Assembly: GCF_004016515.1 (NCBI RefSeq)
Contig: NZ_SACT01000002.1
Location: 248,001 to 312,000 of the forward strand
Direction of reading: 5' to 3'
DNA: 64,000 nucleotides
Origin: Rubrivivax albus
Lineage (GTDB): Bacteria > Pseudomonadota > Gammaproteobacteria > Burkholderiales > Burkholderiaceae_C
Part shown: positions 36,571-46,263 of the stretch, in pieces
Position numbering within the stretch: position 1 is the first letter of the stretch
How the letters are laid out: each line of letters opens with the position of its first letter
Program-made: the position numbers and the translations under genes
Notes under the pieces: generated by a model
Seen by the model: only the letters and a program-made list of their open reading frames with translations
Told to the model about the DNA's origin: nothing
Database searches by the model: none

Positions 36571-37697
36571 GCCAGCGCGCGCCCGATCAGGATCTTCTGC
36601 ACCTCGGACGTGCCTTCGTAGATCTGGCAGACGCGCACGTCGCGGTAGATGCGCTCGACCGGGAAGTCGCTGACGTAGCCGTAGCCGCCATGCACCTGGA
36701 TCGCGTCGGAACATACGCGCTCGGCCATCTCGCTGGCGAAGAGCTTGGCCATGGCCGCCTCCTTCAGGCACGGCCGGCCGGCGTCCTTCAGGCTGGCGGC
36801 GTGCCAGATCATCTGCCGCGCCACCTCGATCTGCGTGGCCATCTCGGCCAGCTTGAACTGGACCGCCTGGTGCTGGTAGATGGGCTGGCCGAAGCTGCTG
36901 CGGTCCTTGCTGTAGACCAGCGCCGCCTCGAAGGCGGCGCGTGCCATGCCCACGGCCTGGCTGGCGATGCCGATGCGCCCGCCCTCCAGCCCGCTGAGCG
37001 CGATCTTCAGGCCCATGCCCTCCTCGCCCAGTAGGTTCACCGCCGGCACGCGGCAGTCCTCGAAGCGGATCTGCGCCGTGTCGCTGGCGTGCTGGCCCAG
37101 CTTGTCCTCCAGCCGGGCCACGGTGTAGCCTGGCGTGGACGTGGGCACGAGGAAGGCGCTGATGCCCTTCTTGCCGGCGGCCTTGTCGGTGACCGCCATG
37201 ACGATGGCCACGTCGCCGTGCTTGCCGCTGGTGATGAACTGCTTGACGCCGTCGAGCACGTAGTGGTCGCCGTCACGCCGCGCCGTCGTCTTCAGCCCAC
37301 CGGCTTCGGAGCCCACATGCGGCTCGGTGAGGCAGAAGGCGCCGAGCATGTCGCCGCGCGCCAGCGGCTTGAGGAAGCGTTCCTTCTGGTCGTCGTTGCC
37401 GAACGCGGTCAGGATGCTGCACACCGGGCAGTTGTTGACGCTGACGATGGTGCTGGTGGCGCCGTCGCCGGCAGCGATCTCCTCCAGGATCACGGCCAGG
37501 GCCAGGTAGTCGAGGCCGGCGCCGTCCCACTCCGGCGCCACGGCCACGCCGTAGCAGCCCAGCGCGGCCAGGCCCTTGAGCTCCTCGTGCGGGAACTGGT
37601 GGTGCTTGTCCCAGTGCGCGGCGTTGGGGGCGATGCAGTCCTGCACATAGGTGCGCACGGCGTCCTGCACGGCGCGGTGGTCTTCGCTCAGCAGCAT
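36567..37697 (-). CDS. Short-chain-type acyl-CoA dehydrogenase
   Basis: A 376-residue flavin-dependent acyl-CoA dehydrogenase. It has [37 protein letters not shown] and [35 protein letters not shown], with the catalytic base Glu361 in YEGT as in butyryl-CoA dehydrogenase. It therefore differs from the other two dehydrogenases in the window, which use the IVD-type base. Substrates could be short straight or 2-methyl-branched acyl-CoAs. It lies 31 bases after the SDR gene in the thioesterase-led operon. Confidence 0.88.
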   Translation of the reverse strand: MLLSEDHRAVQDAVRTYVQDCIAPNAAHWDKHHQFPHEELKGLAALGCYGVAVAPEWDGAGLDYLALAVILEEIAAGDGATSTIVSVNNCPVCSILTAFGNDDQKERFLKPLARGDMLGAFCLTEPHVGSEAGGLKTTARRDGDHYVLDGVKQFITSGKHGDVAIVMAVTDKAAGKKGISAFLVPTSTPGYTVARLEDKLGQHASDTAQIRFEDCRVPAVNLLGEEGMGLKIALSGLEGGRIGIASQAVGMARAAFEAALVYSKDRSSFGQPIYQHQAVQFKLAEMATQIEVARQMIWHAASLKDAGRPCLKEAAMAKLFASEMAERVCSDAIQVHGGYGYVSDFPVERIYRDVRVCQIYEGTSEVQKILIGRALA

Positions 37698-37728
37698 GGT
37701 CGGGTCTCTTGGGTCTCGAGGCTATGGG

Positions 37729-38397
37729 TCACCACGGGATCACGGCGCCGTCGTGGTTGCGGAAGGTTCCGTTGTCGTCGGAGCCCAGGCCGGCCAGCGT
37801 GCGGCGCATGTCGGCCACGGCGTCCTTCACGTCCATGTCGGCACCGGCGCCGCCCATGTCGGTGCGCACCCAGCCGGGGTGGAAGGCGATGCAGATGGCG
37901 CGGCCGGCGAGCACCAGCGAGGCGTCCTTCAGCACCGAGTTCAACGCCGCCTTGCTGGCGCGGTAGAGCCAGCCGCTGGCGTTGCCGCGCTGGCCGATGG
38001 AGCCCATGCCGGAGGAGATGACCGCCAGCGTCGCGCCCGGCGCCAGCGCGCCGTCGAGCTGCGGCAGCACCCGCATCGCACCCAGCACGTTGGTGTGCAT
38101 GACCGCGTCGAACTCGTCGGCCGTGGGCGTCTGCAGGCCCTGCGTACGCGGGCCGTAGACGCCGGCGTTGATGACCACGCCGTCGAAGGCCTCGCCGTCG
38201 ATGGGCCAGGCCCGGCCGCTGGCGCCGGCGGCATCGGCCACGTCCAGACGCACGGCCTGCGCGCCCAGCGCCTGCAGTCGGGCCAGGCCATCGTCGCTGC
38301 GGGCCGTGCCGGTGACCCGGGCACCGTCGGCGCGGTACTGGCGCACGAATTCGAGGCCGATGCCGCGCGAGGCACCGACGATCAGGACGTTCTTCAT
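37729..38397 (-). CDS. Short-chain dehydrogenase/reductase
   Basis: A 222-residue SDR. The dinucleotide motif is GASRGIG at the N-terminus (MKNVLIVGASRGIGLEFV), NAG occurs in VVINAGVYGP, and the catalytic set is Ser in ISSGMGS and Y-x3-K in WLYRASKAAL. FHPGWVRTDMGG is typical of small NAD(P)-dependent reductases related to C-factor. The substrate is not evident. The start overlaps the stop of the LysE gene by ATGA, so it is embedded in the leucine operon. Confidence 0.87.
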   Translation of the reverse strand: MKNVLIVGASRGIGLEFVRQYRADGARVTGTARSDDGLARLQALGAQAVRLDVADAAGASGRAWPIDGEAFDGVVINAGVYGPRTQGLQTPTADEFDAVMHTNVLGAMRVLPQLDGALAPGATLAVISSGMGSIGQRGNASGWLYRASKAALNSVLKDASLVLAGRAICIAFHPGWVRTDMGGAGADMDVKDAVADMRRTLAGLGSDDNGTFRNHDGAVIPW

Positions 38398-39041
38398 GAG
38401 TTCACCACCCGGAAGGCCAGCGCACCGAACAGGCCGGCGCCAGCGGCGTTGAGGGCCCGGCCGACGGCCGGGCGGGTCTGCAAGCGGCGCGCGCGGGCGG
38501 CCACGGCCACCAGCAGCGCCAGAAACAGCGTACTCTGCAGCACGAACCACGCGCCCAGCAGCAGGAAGGCCAGCGTCTTGTCCTGCGCCGCCGGCGTGAT
38601 GAACTGCGGGATGAACGCCAGGAAGAACAGCGCCACCTTGGGGTTCAGCACGTTGGTCAGGAAGCCGGTACGCACCTCGTCGGCCAGAGATCGGCGCGGC
38701 GGCGGCGACCCGGTGTCACCGGCGGTGGCCGGGCGCCAGGCGTTTCGCGCCATGCCCAGGGCCAGCCAGACCAGGTAGGCCGCGCCGGCCCACTTCAGCA
38801 CCATGAACGCCGCCGGGTTCACCGCCAGCAGCGCCGCCAGGCCGAAGGCCGCGGCCAGCGCATGCACCACGCAGCCCAGTTCGATGCCGGCGGCCGCGGC
38901 AAGCCCGGCGCGTGCGCCACCGGTCAGCGTGCGGGCCACGGTCAGCAGCAGGTCCACGCCCGGCGTCGCGTTCAGGAGCAGCACCGCGAACGCGAAGAGG
39001 CCGGCCTGCTGCCAGCTGGCGAGGCCGAAGAGCTCCAGCAT
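38394..39041 (-). CDS. LysE/RhtB-family amino acid exporter
   Basis: A 215-residue membrane protein with about five to six hydrophobic helices and the LysE-family signature FAVLLLNATPGVDLLLTVARTLTGG, plus KWAGAAYLVWLALGM and GFLTNVLNPKVALFFLAFIPQF. Members export basic amino acids, threonine, homoserine or leucine. Location inside the leucine catabolic operon makes relief of excess leucine or a related amino acid plausible, but specificity is unproven. The ATG shares a base with the thiolase stop (TGATG). Confidence 0.87.
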   Translation of the reverse strand: MLELFGLASWQQAGLFAFAVLLLNATPGVDLLLTVARTLTGGARAGLAAAAGIELGCVVHALAAAFGLAALLAVNPAAFMVLKWAGAAYLVWLALGMARNAWRPATAGDTGSPPPRRSLADEVRTGFLTNVLNPKVALFFLAFIPQFITPAAQDKTLAFLLLGAWFVLQSTLFLALLVAVAARARRLQTRPAVGRALNAAGAGLFGALAFRVVNS

Positions 39042-40222
39042 CAGACCATCTCGAGGGCCATCGCAGTCGCCTCGCCACCGCCGATGCACAGCGCCGCCAC
39101 ACCGCGCCTGAGCCCACGCTTCTTCAGCGCGCCCAGCAGCGTGACGACGATGCGCGCGCCGCTGGCGCCGATGGGGTGGCCCAGCGCGCAGGCGCCGCCG
39201 TGCACGTTGACGATCTCGTGCGGCAGGCGGTACTCGTGCATCGCCGCCATCGTCACCGCGGCGAAGGCCTCGTTGACCTCCCAGAGGTTGACGCTCTTGG
39301 CGTCCCAGCCGGCCTTCTTCAGCACCTTCTCGATGGCACCGGCCGGCGCGGTGGCGAACCACTCCGGCGCCTGCGCATGAACGGCGTGGCCGACGATGCG
39401 CGCCACGGGCGCCAGGCCCCACTTCAGTGCCGTGCTCTCGCGCATCAGCACCAGGGCCGCGGCGCCGTCGCTGATGCTGCTGGCGTTGGCGGCGGTGATG
39501 GTGCCGTCCTTCTTGAACGCAGGCTTGAGCGACGGGATCTTGTCAAGCTTGGCCTTGAAGGGCTGTTCGTCGCGGCTCACGACCACGTCGCCGCCGCGGC
39601 CGGCCAGGGTGACCGGCGCCATCTCCCAGTCGAAGCTGCCGTCCTCGTTGGCGGTCTTGGCGCGCGTGGTGGAGGCGATGGCGAACTGGTCCTGCGCCTC
39701 GCGGCTGAAGGCGTACTTCGCCACGCAGGCCTCGGCGAACACGCCCATGGCCTTGCCGCGCTCGTAGGCGTCCTCGAGGCCGTCCATGGCCATGTGGTCG
39801 AACATCTGCGCGGCGCCGTACTTCACGCCCTTGCGCGCGAACATCAGGTGCGGCGCGTTGGTCATGCTCTCCATGCCGCCGGCCACCATCACCTGCGCCG
39901 TGCCCGCTGCCAGCATGTCATGCGCGAACATCATCGCGCGCATGCCGGAGCCGCACATCTTGCTCAGCGTCACGGCGCCGGTGCTGTCGGGCAGGCCGGC
40001 CTTGCGCATGGCCTGACGCGCAGGCGCCTGCCCCTGGCCGGCCATCAGGCAGTTGCCCATCAGCACCTCGTCGACGGCGTCGCCGGGCACGCCGGCGCGC
40101 TCGACGGCGGCGCGGATGGCCACGGCGCCCAGTTCGGCGGCCGGGAGGCCGGCGAAGTCACCCAGCAGGCCGCCGATGGGCGTGCGCGCGGCGGAGACAA
40201 TGACGATCGGATCGGTGGACAT
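39041..40222 (-). CDS. Acetyl-CoA acetyltransferase (thiolase)
   Basis: A 393-residue thiolase. The nucleophile is Cys90 (LSKMCGSGMRAMM). The His in GGACALGHPIGASGAR and the C-terminal CIGGGEATAMALEM Cys complete the active site. It cleaves acetoacetyl-CoA, the end product of leucine breakdown, to two acetyl-CoA, or runs in reverse for polyhydroxybutyrate synthesis. The operon context favours the degradative role. It lies 12 bases after aceK. Confidence 0.92.
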   Translation of the reverse strand: MSTDPIVIVSAARTPIGGLLGDFAGLPAAELGAVAIRAAVERAGVPGDAVDEVLMGNCLMAGQGQAPARQAMRKAGLPDSTGAVTLSKMCGSGMRAMMFAHDMLAAGTAQVMVAGGMESMTNAPHLMFARKGVKYGAAQMFDHMAMDGLEDAYERGKAMGVFAEACVAKYAFSREAQDQFAIASTTRAKTANEDGSFDWEMAPVTLAGRGGDVVVSRDEQPFKAKLDKIPSLKPAFKKDGTITAANASSISDGAAALVLMRESTALKWGLAPVARIVGHAVHAQAPEWFATAPAGAIEKVLKKAGWDAKSVNLWEVNEAFAAVTMAAMHEYRLPHEIVNVHGGACALGHPIGASGARIVVTLLGALKKRGLRRGVAALCIGGGEATAMALEMV

Positions 40223-40234
40223 GGGAAGCTCCTT

Positions 40235-42031
40235 TCAGACGGTGGCGGCCGCTTCGGCCGCGGCGGCACGCCGCACACTGAAGCGGCGCGCGGGTTCGTA
40301 GGGGAAGACGTCGTGCACGTGGCCGGCCAGGATGCGCTCCTTGTGGCCCTGCCAGAACGCGGGGTCCAGCAGGTCGGCGTGGTGGGCCATGAACACGTCG
40401 CGCACGGCCGGGTTGCCGAGCAGGAATGGGCCGAAGGTCTCCGGGAACACGTCCTTCGGGCCCACGGAATACCAGATCTCGCCCGACATCTCGTCCTCCT
40501 CGTTGCGCGGCGGCGGCACGCGGCGGAAGTTGCAGTCGGTGATGTACTCGATCTCGTCGTAGTCGTAGAAGACCACCTTGCCGTTGCGGGTGACGCCGAA
40601 GTTCTTCCAGAGCATGTCGCCGGGGAAAATGTTGGCCGCCACCAGGTCCTTGATGGCGTTACCGTACTCCACCACCGCGGCGGCAACCTGCGCCGGCGTG
40701 GCCTCCTGCAGGTAGATGTTCAGCGGGATCATGCGCCGCTCGATGTAGACGTGGCTGATGATGACCTCGATCTGGCCGTCGCCGTCGCGGTCGGAGATCT
40801 CCAGCAGGCTGGGGCAGAACTTCTGCAGCTCGGCGATCAGCTCGTCATCGAAGCGTGCGCGCGGGAAGGCCACGTTGCTGTACTCCAGCGTGTCGGCCAT
40901 GCGGCCGACGCGGTCGTGCGTCTTCACCAGCAGGTACTTGCCCTTGATCTGCTCGCGCGTGGTGTCCTTCTGCGGCGGGTAGTAGTCCTTGATGACCTTG
41001 AAGACGAACGGGAAGCTCGGCAGGTCGAACACCAGCATCACCATGCCCTTGATGCCCGGCGCGATGCGGAAGGTGTCGGTGCTGTGGCGCAGGTGGTAGA
41101 GCAGGTCGCGGTAGAAGCTGTTCTTGCCCTGCTTTTGCAGGCCCAGCGCGCTGTAGAGCTCGGCGCGGGGCTTGCGGGGCATCAGGCTGCGCAGGAACTG
41201 CACGTAGGCGCTGGGCACGTCCATGTGCACCATGAAGTAGGCCCGCGCGTAGCTGAACAGCATCAGCAGGTCGTCCTCGCTGTGCAGCACCGTGTCGATC
41301 ACGAGCCCTTCCCGCCCGTGCAGGATCGGCAGCGCAAAGGGCGTTTCCTGGAAGCCGTTGATGACCTTGCCCACCACGTAGGCCGCCTTGTTGCGGAAGA
41401 ACAGGCTGGAGAGCACCTGGATCTGGAAGTTCGCGCGCGGCGTGAAGGCACCGAGCACCTGCTCCAGCGTGCCGGCCACGTCGTCGATGTCGCGGCCCAG
41501 GTCCTCGAAGGGCAAGGTCAGCCCGAAATCCTGCACCATCTGCCGCCAGGCGCTGCGCCAGGTGGCCTGCTGCGGGTAGTAGGCGCGGTAGGTGGGCAGC
41601 GCGCCGGGGCCGTCGCTCTCGATGTACTCGGTGGCCACCGCCGGACGCACGAAGATGAAGTCGTTGTGGAAGTAGCTGCGGTGCAGGATCTTCGTCGTCA
41701 CCGAGTTGAAGAAGGTCTCGGCGAGTTCCGGCTGCTTGTGGTCCACCAGCAGGCCGATGTAGTGCAGCTTGACCTGCTGCCACACGTCCATCTTCAGTGC
41801 ACCGGCCTGGAACTCGCGCTGCAGGCGCTCGGCGGCCTCGTCCACGCGCTTGTCGTAGTACTCGATGCGCTCGCGCTGCGCACGCTGCTGCCCGTGCCAG
41901 TCGGCCGCCTCGAAGCGCGCCTTGGCCTCGAGGTTGGTCTGGCTGAACAGGCGGTAGTGGCGGTCGAAGCCTTCGATCAGCGCACGGGCGATCTCGAAGG
42001 CACGGCTGTCGGTCAGGCGGTGCGGGAACAT
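40235..42031 (-). CDS. aceK: Isocitrate dehydrogenase kinase/phosphatase AceK
   Basis: A 598-residue bifunctional enzyme that inactivates or reactivates isocitrate dehydrogenase, directing carbon to the glyoxylate bypass. Regions such as [31 protein letters not shown] (ATP loop and catalytic Lys), [48 protein letters not shown] and [10 protein letters not shown] match AceK throughout. The ATG at 42031 gives the family N-terminus [15 protein letters not shown]. In enterobacteria it lies with aceBA; here it is between carbonic anhydrase and thiolase in the leucine operon, which fits a pathway that ends in acetyl-CoA. Confidence 0.96.
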   Translation of the reverse strand: MFPHRLTDSRAFEIARALIEGFDRHYRLFSQTNLEAKARFEAADWHGQQRAQRERIEYYDKRVDEAAERLQREFQAGALKMDVWQQVKLHYIGLLVDHKQPELAETFFNSVTTKILHRSYFHNDFIFVRPAVATEYIESDGPGALPTYRAYYPQQATWRSAWRQMVQDFGLTLPFEDLGRDIDDVAGTLEQVLGAFTPRANFQIQVLSSLFFRNKAAYVVGKVINGFQETPFALPILHGREGLVIDTVLHSEDDLLMLFSYARAYFMVHMDVPSAYVQFLRSLMPRKPRAELYSALGLQKQGKNSFYRDLLYHLRHSTDTFRIAPGIKGMVMLVFDLPSFPFVFKVIKDYYPPQKDTTREQIKGKYLLVKTHDRVGRMADTLEYSNVAFPRARFDDELIAELQKFCPSLLEISDRDGDGQIEVIISHVYIERRMIPLNIYLQEATPAQVAAAVVEYGNAIKDLVAANIFPGDMLWKNFGVTRNGKVVFYDYDEIEYITDCNFRRVPPPRNEEDEMSGEIWYSVGPKDVFPETFGPFLLGNPAVRDVFMAHHADLLDPAFWQGHKERILAGHVHDVFPYEPARRFSVRRAAAAEAAATV

Positions 42032-42038
42032 CGGGGGT

Positions 42039-42707
42039 TCACTCGTCGGCGTCGCCGGCCACGGCCGGGCGTCGCGGGTAGCGCTTGATGGCGTCGGCAA
42101 ACACGGGGACCACCTCGTCTGGGGCGGCCATCGTGCAGTGCAGGTCCTTCAGCAGGCCATCGCTGAGGCCGTAGATCCAGCCGTGCACGGCCAGGGCCTG
42201 GCCGCGTGACCAGGCGTCCTGCACGACGGTGCATTGCGCCACGTTGCCGACCTGCTCGATGACGTTCATCTCGCACAGCACGTCCTCCATCTGCGCCGGC
42301 GGCAGATGGTCCAGACGCCCGCGGTGACGCAGGCGCACGTCGTGCACGTGGCGCAGCCAGTTGTCGGCCAGGCCGACACGCAGGCCGCGCGCGGCGGCGC
42401 GTACACCAGCACAGCCATAGTGCCCCACGACGAAGATGTGCTCCACCTTGAGGTGCTCGACGGCGAACTGCACCGTGGACAGCGCGTTGAGGTCGGACGG
42501 CACCACGATGTTGGCCACGTTGCGGTGCACGAAGACCTCGCCCGGGTCCAGCCCGGCGATCTCGTTGGCCGGCACGCGGCTGTCGGCGCAGCCGATCCAC
42601 ATGTAGCGCGGGCTCTGCTGCTGGGCCAGGCGCGTGAAGAAGCCGGGGTCGCGCGCCTTGACCTCGGCGGCCCATGTGCGGTTGTTGTTCAGCAGGCGGT
42701 GCGGCAT
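42039..42707 (-). CDS. can: Beta-class carbonic anhydrase
   Basis: A 222-residue zinc enzyme interconverting CO2 and bicarbonate. Zinc ligands C40, H96 and C99 and the Asp42-Arg44 dyad ([22 protein letters not shown]) are intact. [10 protein letters not shown] and the region [13 protein letters not shown] are typical. It lies seven bases after liuA and seven before aceK. Supplying bicarbonate to methylcrotonyl-CoA carboxylase is a likely reason for its inclusion in this operon. Confidence 0.93.
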   Translation of the reverse strand: MPHRLLNNNRTWAAEVKARDPGFFTRLAQQQSPRYMWIGCADSRVPANEIAGLDPGEVFVHRNVANIVVPSDLNALSTVQFAVEHLKVEHIFVVGHYGCAGVRAAARGLRVGLADNWLRHVHDVRLRHRGRLDHLPPAQMEDVLCEMNVIEQVGNVAQCTVVQDAWSRGQALAVHGWIYGLSDGLLKDLHCTMAAPDEVVPVFADAIKRYPRRPAVAGDADE

Positions 42708-42714
42708 GCCGGGC

Positions 42715-43896
42715 TCACATCGTCTCGGCGAACAGTTCGCGCCCGATCAGCATGCGGCGGATCTCGGATGTCCCGGCGCCGATCTCGTAGAGCTTGGCAT
42801 CTCGCCACAGCCGGCCCAGCGGGTACTCGTTGATGTAGCCGTTGCCGCCGAAGATCTGGATGCCCTCGCCGGCCATCCAGGTCGCCTTCTCGGCCGTCCA
42901 CAGGATCACGCTGGCGCAGTCCTTGCGCACCTGGCGCACGTGCTCGCTGCCCAGCTGGTCGAGGTTCTTGGCGACCGTGTAGGCGAAGCTGCGCGCCGCC
43001 TGCAGCACGGTGTACATGTCGGCGACCTTGCCCTGGATGAGCTGGAACTCGCCGATGCTCTGGCCGAACTGCTTGCGGTCGTGGATGTAGGGGACCACGT
43101 TGTCCATCACCGCCTGCATGATGCCCAGCGGCCCGCCGCTGAGCACCGCACGCTCGTAGTCCAGGCCGCTCATCAGCACCTTGGCGCCGCCATTGAGCGC
43201 CCCCAGCACGTTCTCGGCCGGCACCTCCACGTCCTGGAACACCAGCTCGCCGGTGTGGCTGCCGCGCATGCCCAGCTTGTCGAGCTTCTGCGCGATGGAG
43301 AAGCCCTTCATGCCCTTCTCGATCAGGAAGGCGGTGACGCCGCGCGCGCCGAGCTCCGGCTCGGTCTTGGCGTAGACCACCAGGGTGTCGGCATCCGGGC
43401 CGTTGGTGATCCACATCTTGCTGCCGTTGAGCAGGTAGTAGCCGCCCTTGTCCTCCGCCTTCAGCTTCATGCTGATCACGTCGCTGCCGGCGCCGGGCTC
43501 GCTCATCGCCAGCGCGCCCACGTGCTCGCCGCTGATCAGCCTGGGCAGGTACTTTGCCCGCTGCGCGTCGGTGCCGTTGCGCTTGATCTGGTTGACGCAC
43601 AGGTTGCTGTGCGCACCGTAGCTCAGGCCCACGCTGGCGCTGGCGCGGCTGATCTCCTCCATCGCCACCATGTGCGCCAAATAGCCCATGTCGGCACCGC
43701 CGTACTGCTCGGGCACGGTGATGCCGAGCACGCCGAGCTCGCCCATCTTGCGCCACAGGTCCATCGGGAACTGGTCGCTGCGGTCGATCTCGGCGGCGCG
43801 GGGGGCGATCTCGGCGTCGGCGAAGGCGCGCACCGCGTCGCGCAGGGCGTCGATGTCGTCGCCGAGCATGAAGTTCAGGCCGGGCAGCTGGCTCAT
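42715..43896 (-). CDS. liuA: Isovaleryl-CoA dehydrogenase
   Basis: A 393-residue flavoprotein oxidising isovaleryl-CoA to 3-methylcrotonyl-CoA. The diagnostic base is Glu249 in [16 protein letters not shown], the isovaleryl-CoA dehydrogenase position, while the C-terminal site reads [45 protein letters not shown] and [21 protein letters not shown] also fit. It lies 28 bases after the thioesterase gene and downstream of a perfect LiuR-type palindrome. Confidence in the substrate is high because of the Glu position and regulon. Confidence 0.93.
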   Translation of the reverse strand: MSQLPGLNFMLGDDIDALRDAVRAFADAEIAPRAAEIDRSDQFPMDLWRKMGELGVLGITVPEQYGGADMGYLAHMVAMEEISRASASVGLSYGAHSNLCVNQIKRNGTDAQRAKYLPRLISGEHVGALAMSEPGAGSDVISMKLKAEDKGGYYLLNGSKMWITNGPDADTLVVYAKTEPELGARGVTAFLIEKGMKGFSIAQKLDKLGMRGSHTGELVFQDVEVPAENVLGALNGGAKVLMSGLDYERAVLSGGPLGIMQAVMDNVVPYIHDRKQFGQSIGEFQLIQGKVADMYTVLQAARSFAYTVAKNLDQLGSEHVRQVRKDCASVILWTAEKATWMAGEGIQIFGGNGYINEYPLGRLWRDAKLYEIGAGTSEIRRMLIGRELFAETM

Positions 43897-43924
43897 GGTG
43901 ATGTCTCTCCTGGGGTTCTGTGGG

Positions 43925-44371
43925 TCAGCCGCTCAGGCCGCGGCCGAGCACGGTCATCACGGTGGCGGTCATGGTGGCCACCAGGGTGTCTTCGTCACCC
44001 TGGGTGGCGCGCGCGTCGACGACGCTGATCGTACGTCCGGCCTTGACCACCTGGCCCGCGATCCGCAGCACCGGGCCGCGCGCTGGCGCCAGCAGGTTGA
44101 CCTTGAACTCGACGGTCAGCACCGCAGCCTCGGGCGGCATCAGCGTGAAGGCGGCATAGCCGCAGGCCGAGTCCAGCGCCGTCGACACGACGCCAGCGTG
44201 CAGGAAACCGTGCTGCTGCGTCAGGTCGGGGCGGTGCGGCAGCAGCAGGTGCACGGTGCCCGGCTCGACACGGTCCAGCGCGATGCCCAGGGTGGCCATG
44301 GCGGCCTGGCGGGCGAAGGATTCCCGTGTGCGGGCCTCGAAACCCGGCGGGGCCTGCAGGGGGCGGCTCAT
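43925..44371 (-). CDS. PaaI-family hotdog thioesterase
   Basis: A 148-residue hotdog-fold protein with the PaaI-type active-site segment [30 protein letters not shown], the catalytic Asp in ALDSACG, and [13 protein letters not shown]. It should hydrolyse an acyl-CoA, perhaps to release free CoA when intermediates accumulate. It is the first gene of the thioesterase-liuA-can-aceK-thiolase operon; the LiuR-type box ends 45 bases upstream of its ATG. Confidence 0.85.
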   Translation of the reverse strand: MSRPLQAPPGFEARTRESFARQAAMATLGIALDRVEPGTVHLLLPHRPDLTQQHGFLHAGVVSTALDSACGYAAFTLMPPEAAVLTVEFKVNLLAPARGPVLRIAGQVVKAGRTISVVDARATQGDEDTLVATMTATVMTVLGRGLSG

Positions 44372-44416
44372 CGGTGCGGTCTCCTCGCGCCGGCGCCTGC
44401 AGAAGCCGGCACCAGG

Positions 44417-44443
44417 TTGACGTTTACGTAAACGTCAATCGTA
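44417..44443 (-). promoter_or_regulatory. Perfect LiuR-type operator and -10 element of the liuA operon
   Basis: A perfect 22-base palindrome (44417-44438), TTGACG-N10-CGTCAA with core TTTACGTAAA. TACGAT on the minus strand (44438-44443) abuts it as a -10-like hexamer, in the same arrangement as at the liuB operon. It is the best copy of the four in the window and lies in the gap between liuR and the thioesterase gene. Confidence 0.85.
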
Positions 44444-44467
44444 GCCCATCGTTGCAGGCCCGGTCGG

Positions 44468-44992
44468 TCAGGCCGTTGTCCTGGGCCGGCGCCGCGCTGC
44501 AGTTGGCGTCGGCCCCGCCGTTGCGGCAGCGGCCCGCTCGGCGTCGGCCAGCAGGCTGCGGCAGCGTGCCTCGTGCTGCGCGATCTCGTCGAGCGTGATC
44601 TCGAGGTCCTCGCGCTGCCGCTCCAGCTGCTGCCGGTGCGCCGCCAGCACACCCAGAAAGGCCTGCAGCTGCGGTGCGGTGTCCGACGGCGATTCGTACA
44701 TGTCCACCAGCTGCTTGATCTCCTGCAGGCTCAGCCCCAGGCGCTTGCCACGCAGCGTGAGCTTCAAGCGCGTGCGGTCGCGGTGTGCGTAGACGCGGTT
44801 GCGGCCGGCGCGCGCCGGCGCGATCAGCCCCATGTCCTCGTAGAAGCGGATGGCGCGCGGCGTGACATCGAACTCCTGCGCGAGTTCGGTGATGGTGTAC
44901 AGGCGGGCATCGCCACGTGCGGCACCCTTGGGCTCGTCGGCGTGGGCGGCGGGACGGGAGGCCCGCTCGGGGGCGCGCGAAGCGGCGGTCAT
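44468..44992 (-). CDS. liuR: MerR-family regulator LiuR
   Basis: A 174-residue transcription factor. After a 30-residue disordered leader the MerR helix-turn-helix and wing are clear (YTITELAQEFDVTPRAIRFYEDMGLIAPARAGRNRVYAHRDRTRLKLTLRGKRLGLSLQEIKQLVDMY), followed by a coiled-coil dimerisation helix. The C-terminus is short, Ala/Pro-rich, and lacks metal-binding Cys residues apart from one (EARCRSL). In proteobacteria LiuR controls leucine/isovalerate genes through palindromes like those seen here. A copy of the box lies eight bases before its own start, so it should be autoregulated. It is transcribed in the same direction as the liuA operon, 45-75 bases apart from that operon's box. Confidence 0.88.
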   Translation of the reverse strand: MTAASRAPERASRPAAHADEPKGAARGDARLYTITELAQEFDVTPRAIRFYEDMGLIAPARAGRNRVYAHRDRTRLKLTLRGKRLGLSLQEIKQLVDMYESPSDTAPQLQAFLGVLAAHRQQLERQREDLEITLDEIAQHEARCRSLLADAERAAAATAGPTPTAARRRPRTTA

Positions 44993-44999
44993 GGCGGCC

Positions 45000-45025
45000 T
45001 TGACGTTGACGTAAACGTCAATATA
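45000..45025 (-). promoter_or_regulatory. LiuR-type operator at liuR
   Basis: A 22-base dyad at 45000-45021 with core TTGACGTAAA (one mismatch). TATATT on the minus strand (45020-45025) overlaps its end as a -10-like hexamer. The box is eight bases before the liuR ATG, consistent with autorepression. Confidence 0.8.
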
Positions 45026-45342
45026 GCGCCTGCCCGGCAGGAACCGCTGGCTGCGGCTGGCCGCTCCAGGCCAACGCTGCCTCTGAACAACCGGCTTGCC
45101 GCAACGGAAAGGGCAGGCCTCTCAGCCCGCCCCGCCGCGACGTTCACCGACCGGGCACTGCATCGGCGCCCGCCTTCCCTGTGCCTACCAGACGACAGCA
45201 CTGTGACGAAGTGTGATGCGGCGCGCGGCGCAGGCACATCCCCAGAATGGCGGAAAGGCGGTGGCACGGGACGCCCGTCCGGTCACACCAAACCGAGCCA
45301 GCGCCCCTCGGGGGCCGAGAACAACACGCGCCAGGTGTTGCC
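45022..45342. other. Intergenic region upstream of liuR; possible ygjP terminator
   Basis: A 321-base gap with no convincing gene. It holds the liuR promoter at its left edge. CAACAC-N7-GTGTTG at 45322-45340 lies just after the YgjP-like stop on the minus strand and could act as a weak terminator, although only a short T stretch follows. Nothing else is recognised. Confidence 0.4.
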
Positions 45343-46254
45343 TCAGGGGCCCGCCGGCGGGTCCAGCAACGGCAGCACGCTGTCGCGCAGGATGCCGCGC
45401 GCCTGCTCGTAGCCGGGCATGACGGAACGCACCACGTCCCAGAACGCGGGGCTGTGGTTCATCTCGCGCAGGTGCGCCAGCTCGTGGGTGACCACGTAGT
45501 CGATCACCGGCAGGCCGAAGTGCACCAGGCGCCAGTTCAGGCGGATGGAGCCGTCGGCGCTGGCGCTGCCCCAGCGCGTGGCCGCCGAGCTCAGCGACAG
45601 CCGCTGGACGCGCACGCCCAGCCGCTGCGCGTACAGCGCGCAACGCTCCTCGAACACGCGGCGGGCCTGGCGCTGCAGCCAGCTCTGCACCACGTCGCGG
45701 ATCTGCGCCGGCCCGGCCTGCTCGGGCAGGCCAAGGTGCAGCGTCAGGTGCGGCACGCCGGGCAGGGCGTCGGCGGCGCTGTGCAGCACGGCGCCGGCGG
45801 TGCGCTCGTCGAGCACCAGGATCACCGTTTCGCCCAGGAAGGGCACGCTGCCGCCTTCGCGCCATTCCACCCGCGCCTGCAGCTGCCGCTGCTGGCGCGA
45901 CTGCTGCTCGTGCAGCTTGCGCAGGATCCAGGCGGCCTTCTCGCGCAAGGCGCTCTCGATCTCGCCCACGCCCACCCAGCGCGGCGCGCTGACGGCCAGG
46001 CCCTCCGGGCCGACGGTGAAGCCGATGCTGCGCCGGCGGGCACGACGCAGCGCGTAGGCCACACGGTGCTCACCCAGCTGCACGGCGTGGCGGGCCTGGG
46101 GCGAGGCAGGCAGCGCCGTCGGTGCCGTTGGTGCCGTCGGTACCGACGCTTCCGCCGGCGATGGCGATGTCCCCGCGGGTCGCTGGTCGGCCTTGGGGGC
46201 AGGCGGCTCGTCGAACAGCGACAGCTGGGCGGGCGGCAGGCCGACGTCGGTCAT
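45343..46254 (-). CDS. YgjP-like (DUF45) zinc metalloprotein with clamp-binding-like motif
   Basis: A 303-residue protein of the M48-related YgjP family. The metal site is H257-E-L-A-H261 with a downstream His267 (VTHELAHLREMNHSPAFW), and ATRWGSASADGSIRLNWRLV is the family signature. The N-terminal 55 residues are disordered and begin with QLSLF (residues 10-14), which matches the bacterial sliding-clamp binding motif QL(S/D)LF. YgjP relatives have been assigned peptidase-like or nucleotide-hydrolysing roles; none is settled here. It lies ten bases after plsC on the opposite side of its start and may be co-transcribed with gmhB-plsC. Confidence 0.82.
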   Translation of the reverse strand: MTDVGLPPAQLSLFDEPPAPKADQRPAGTSPSPAEASVPTAPTAPTALPASPQARHAVQLGEHRVAYALRRARRRSIGFTVGPEGLAVSAPRWVGVGEIESALREKAAWILRKLHEQQSRQQRQLQARVEWREGGSVPFLGETVILVLDERTAGAVLHSAADALPGVPHLTLHLGLPEQAGPAQIRDVVQSWLQRQARRVFEERCALYAQRLGVRVQRLSLSSAATRWGSASADGSIRLNWRLVHFGLPVIDYVVTHELAHLREMNHSPAFWDVVRSVMPGYEQARGILRDSVLPLLDPPAGP

Positions 46255-46263
46255 GCGCGGATC

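Noticed and set aside
38912..42088. Open frame of 1058 codons antisense to thiolase and aceK
   Set aside because: Composition is that of a codon-shadow (His/Arg/Gln/Val repeats) and both minus-strand genes are unambiguous.
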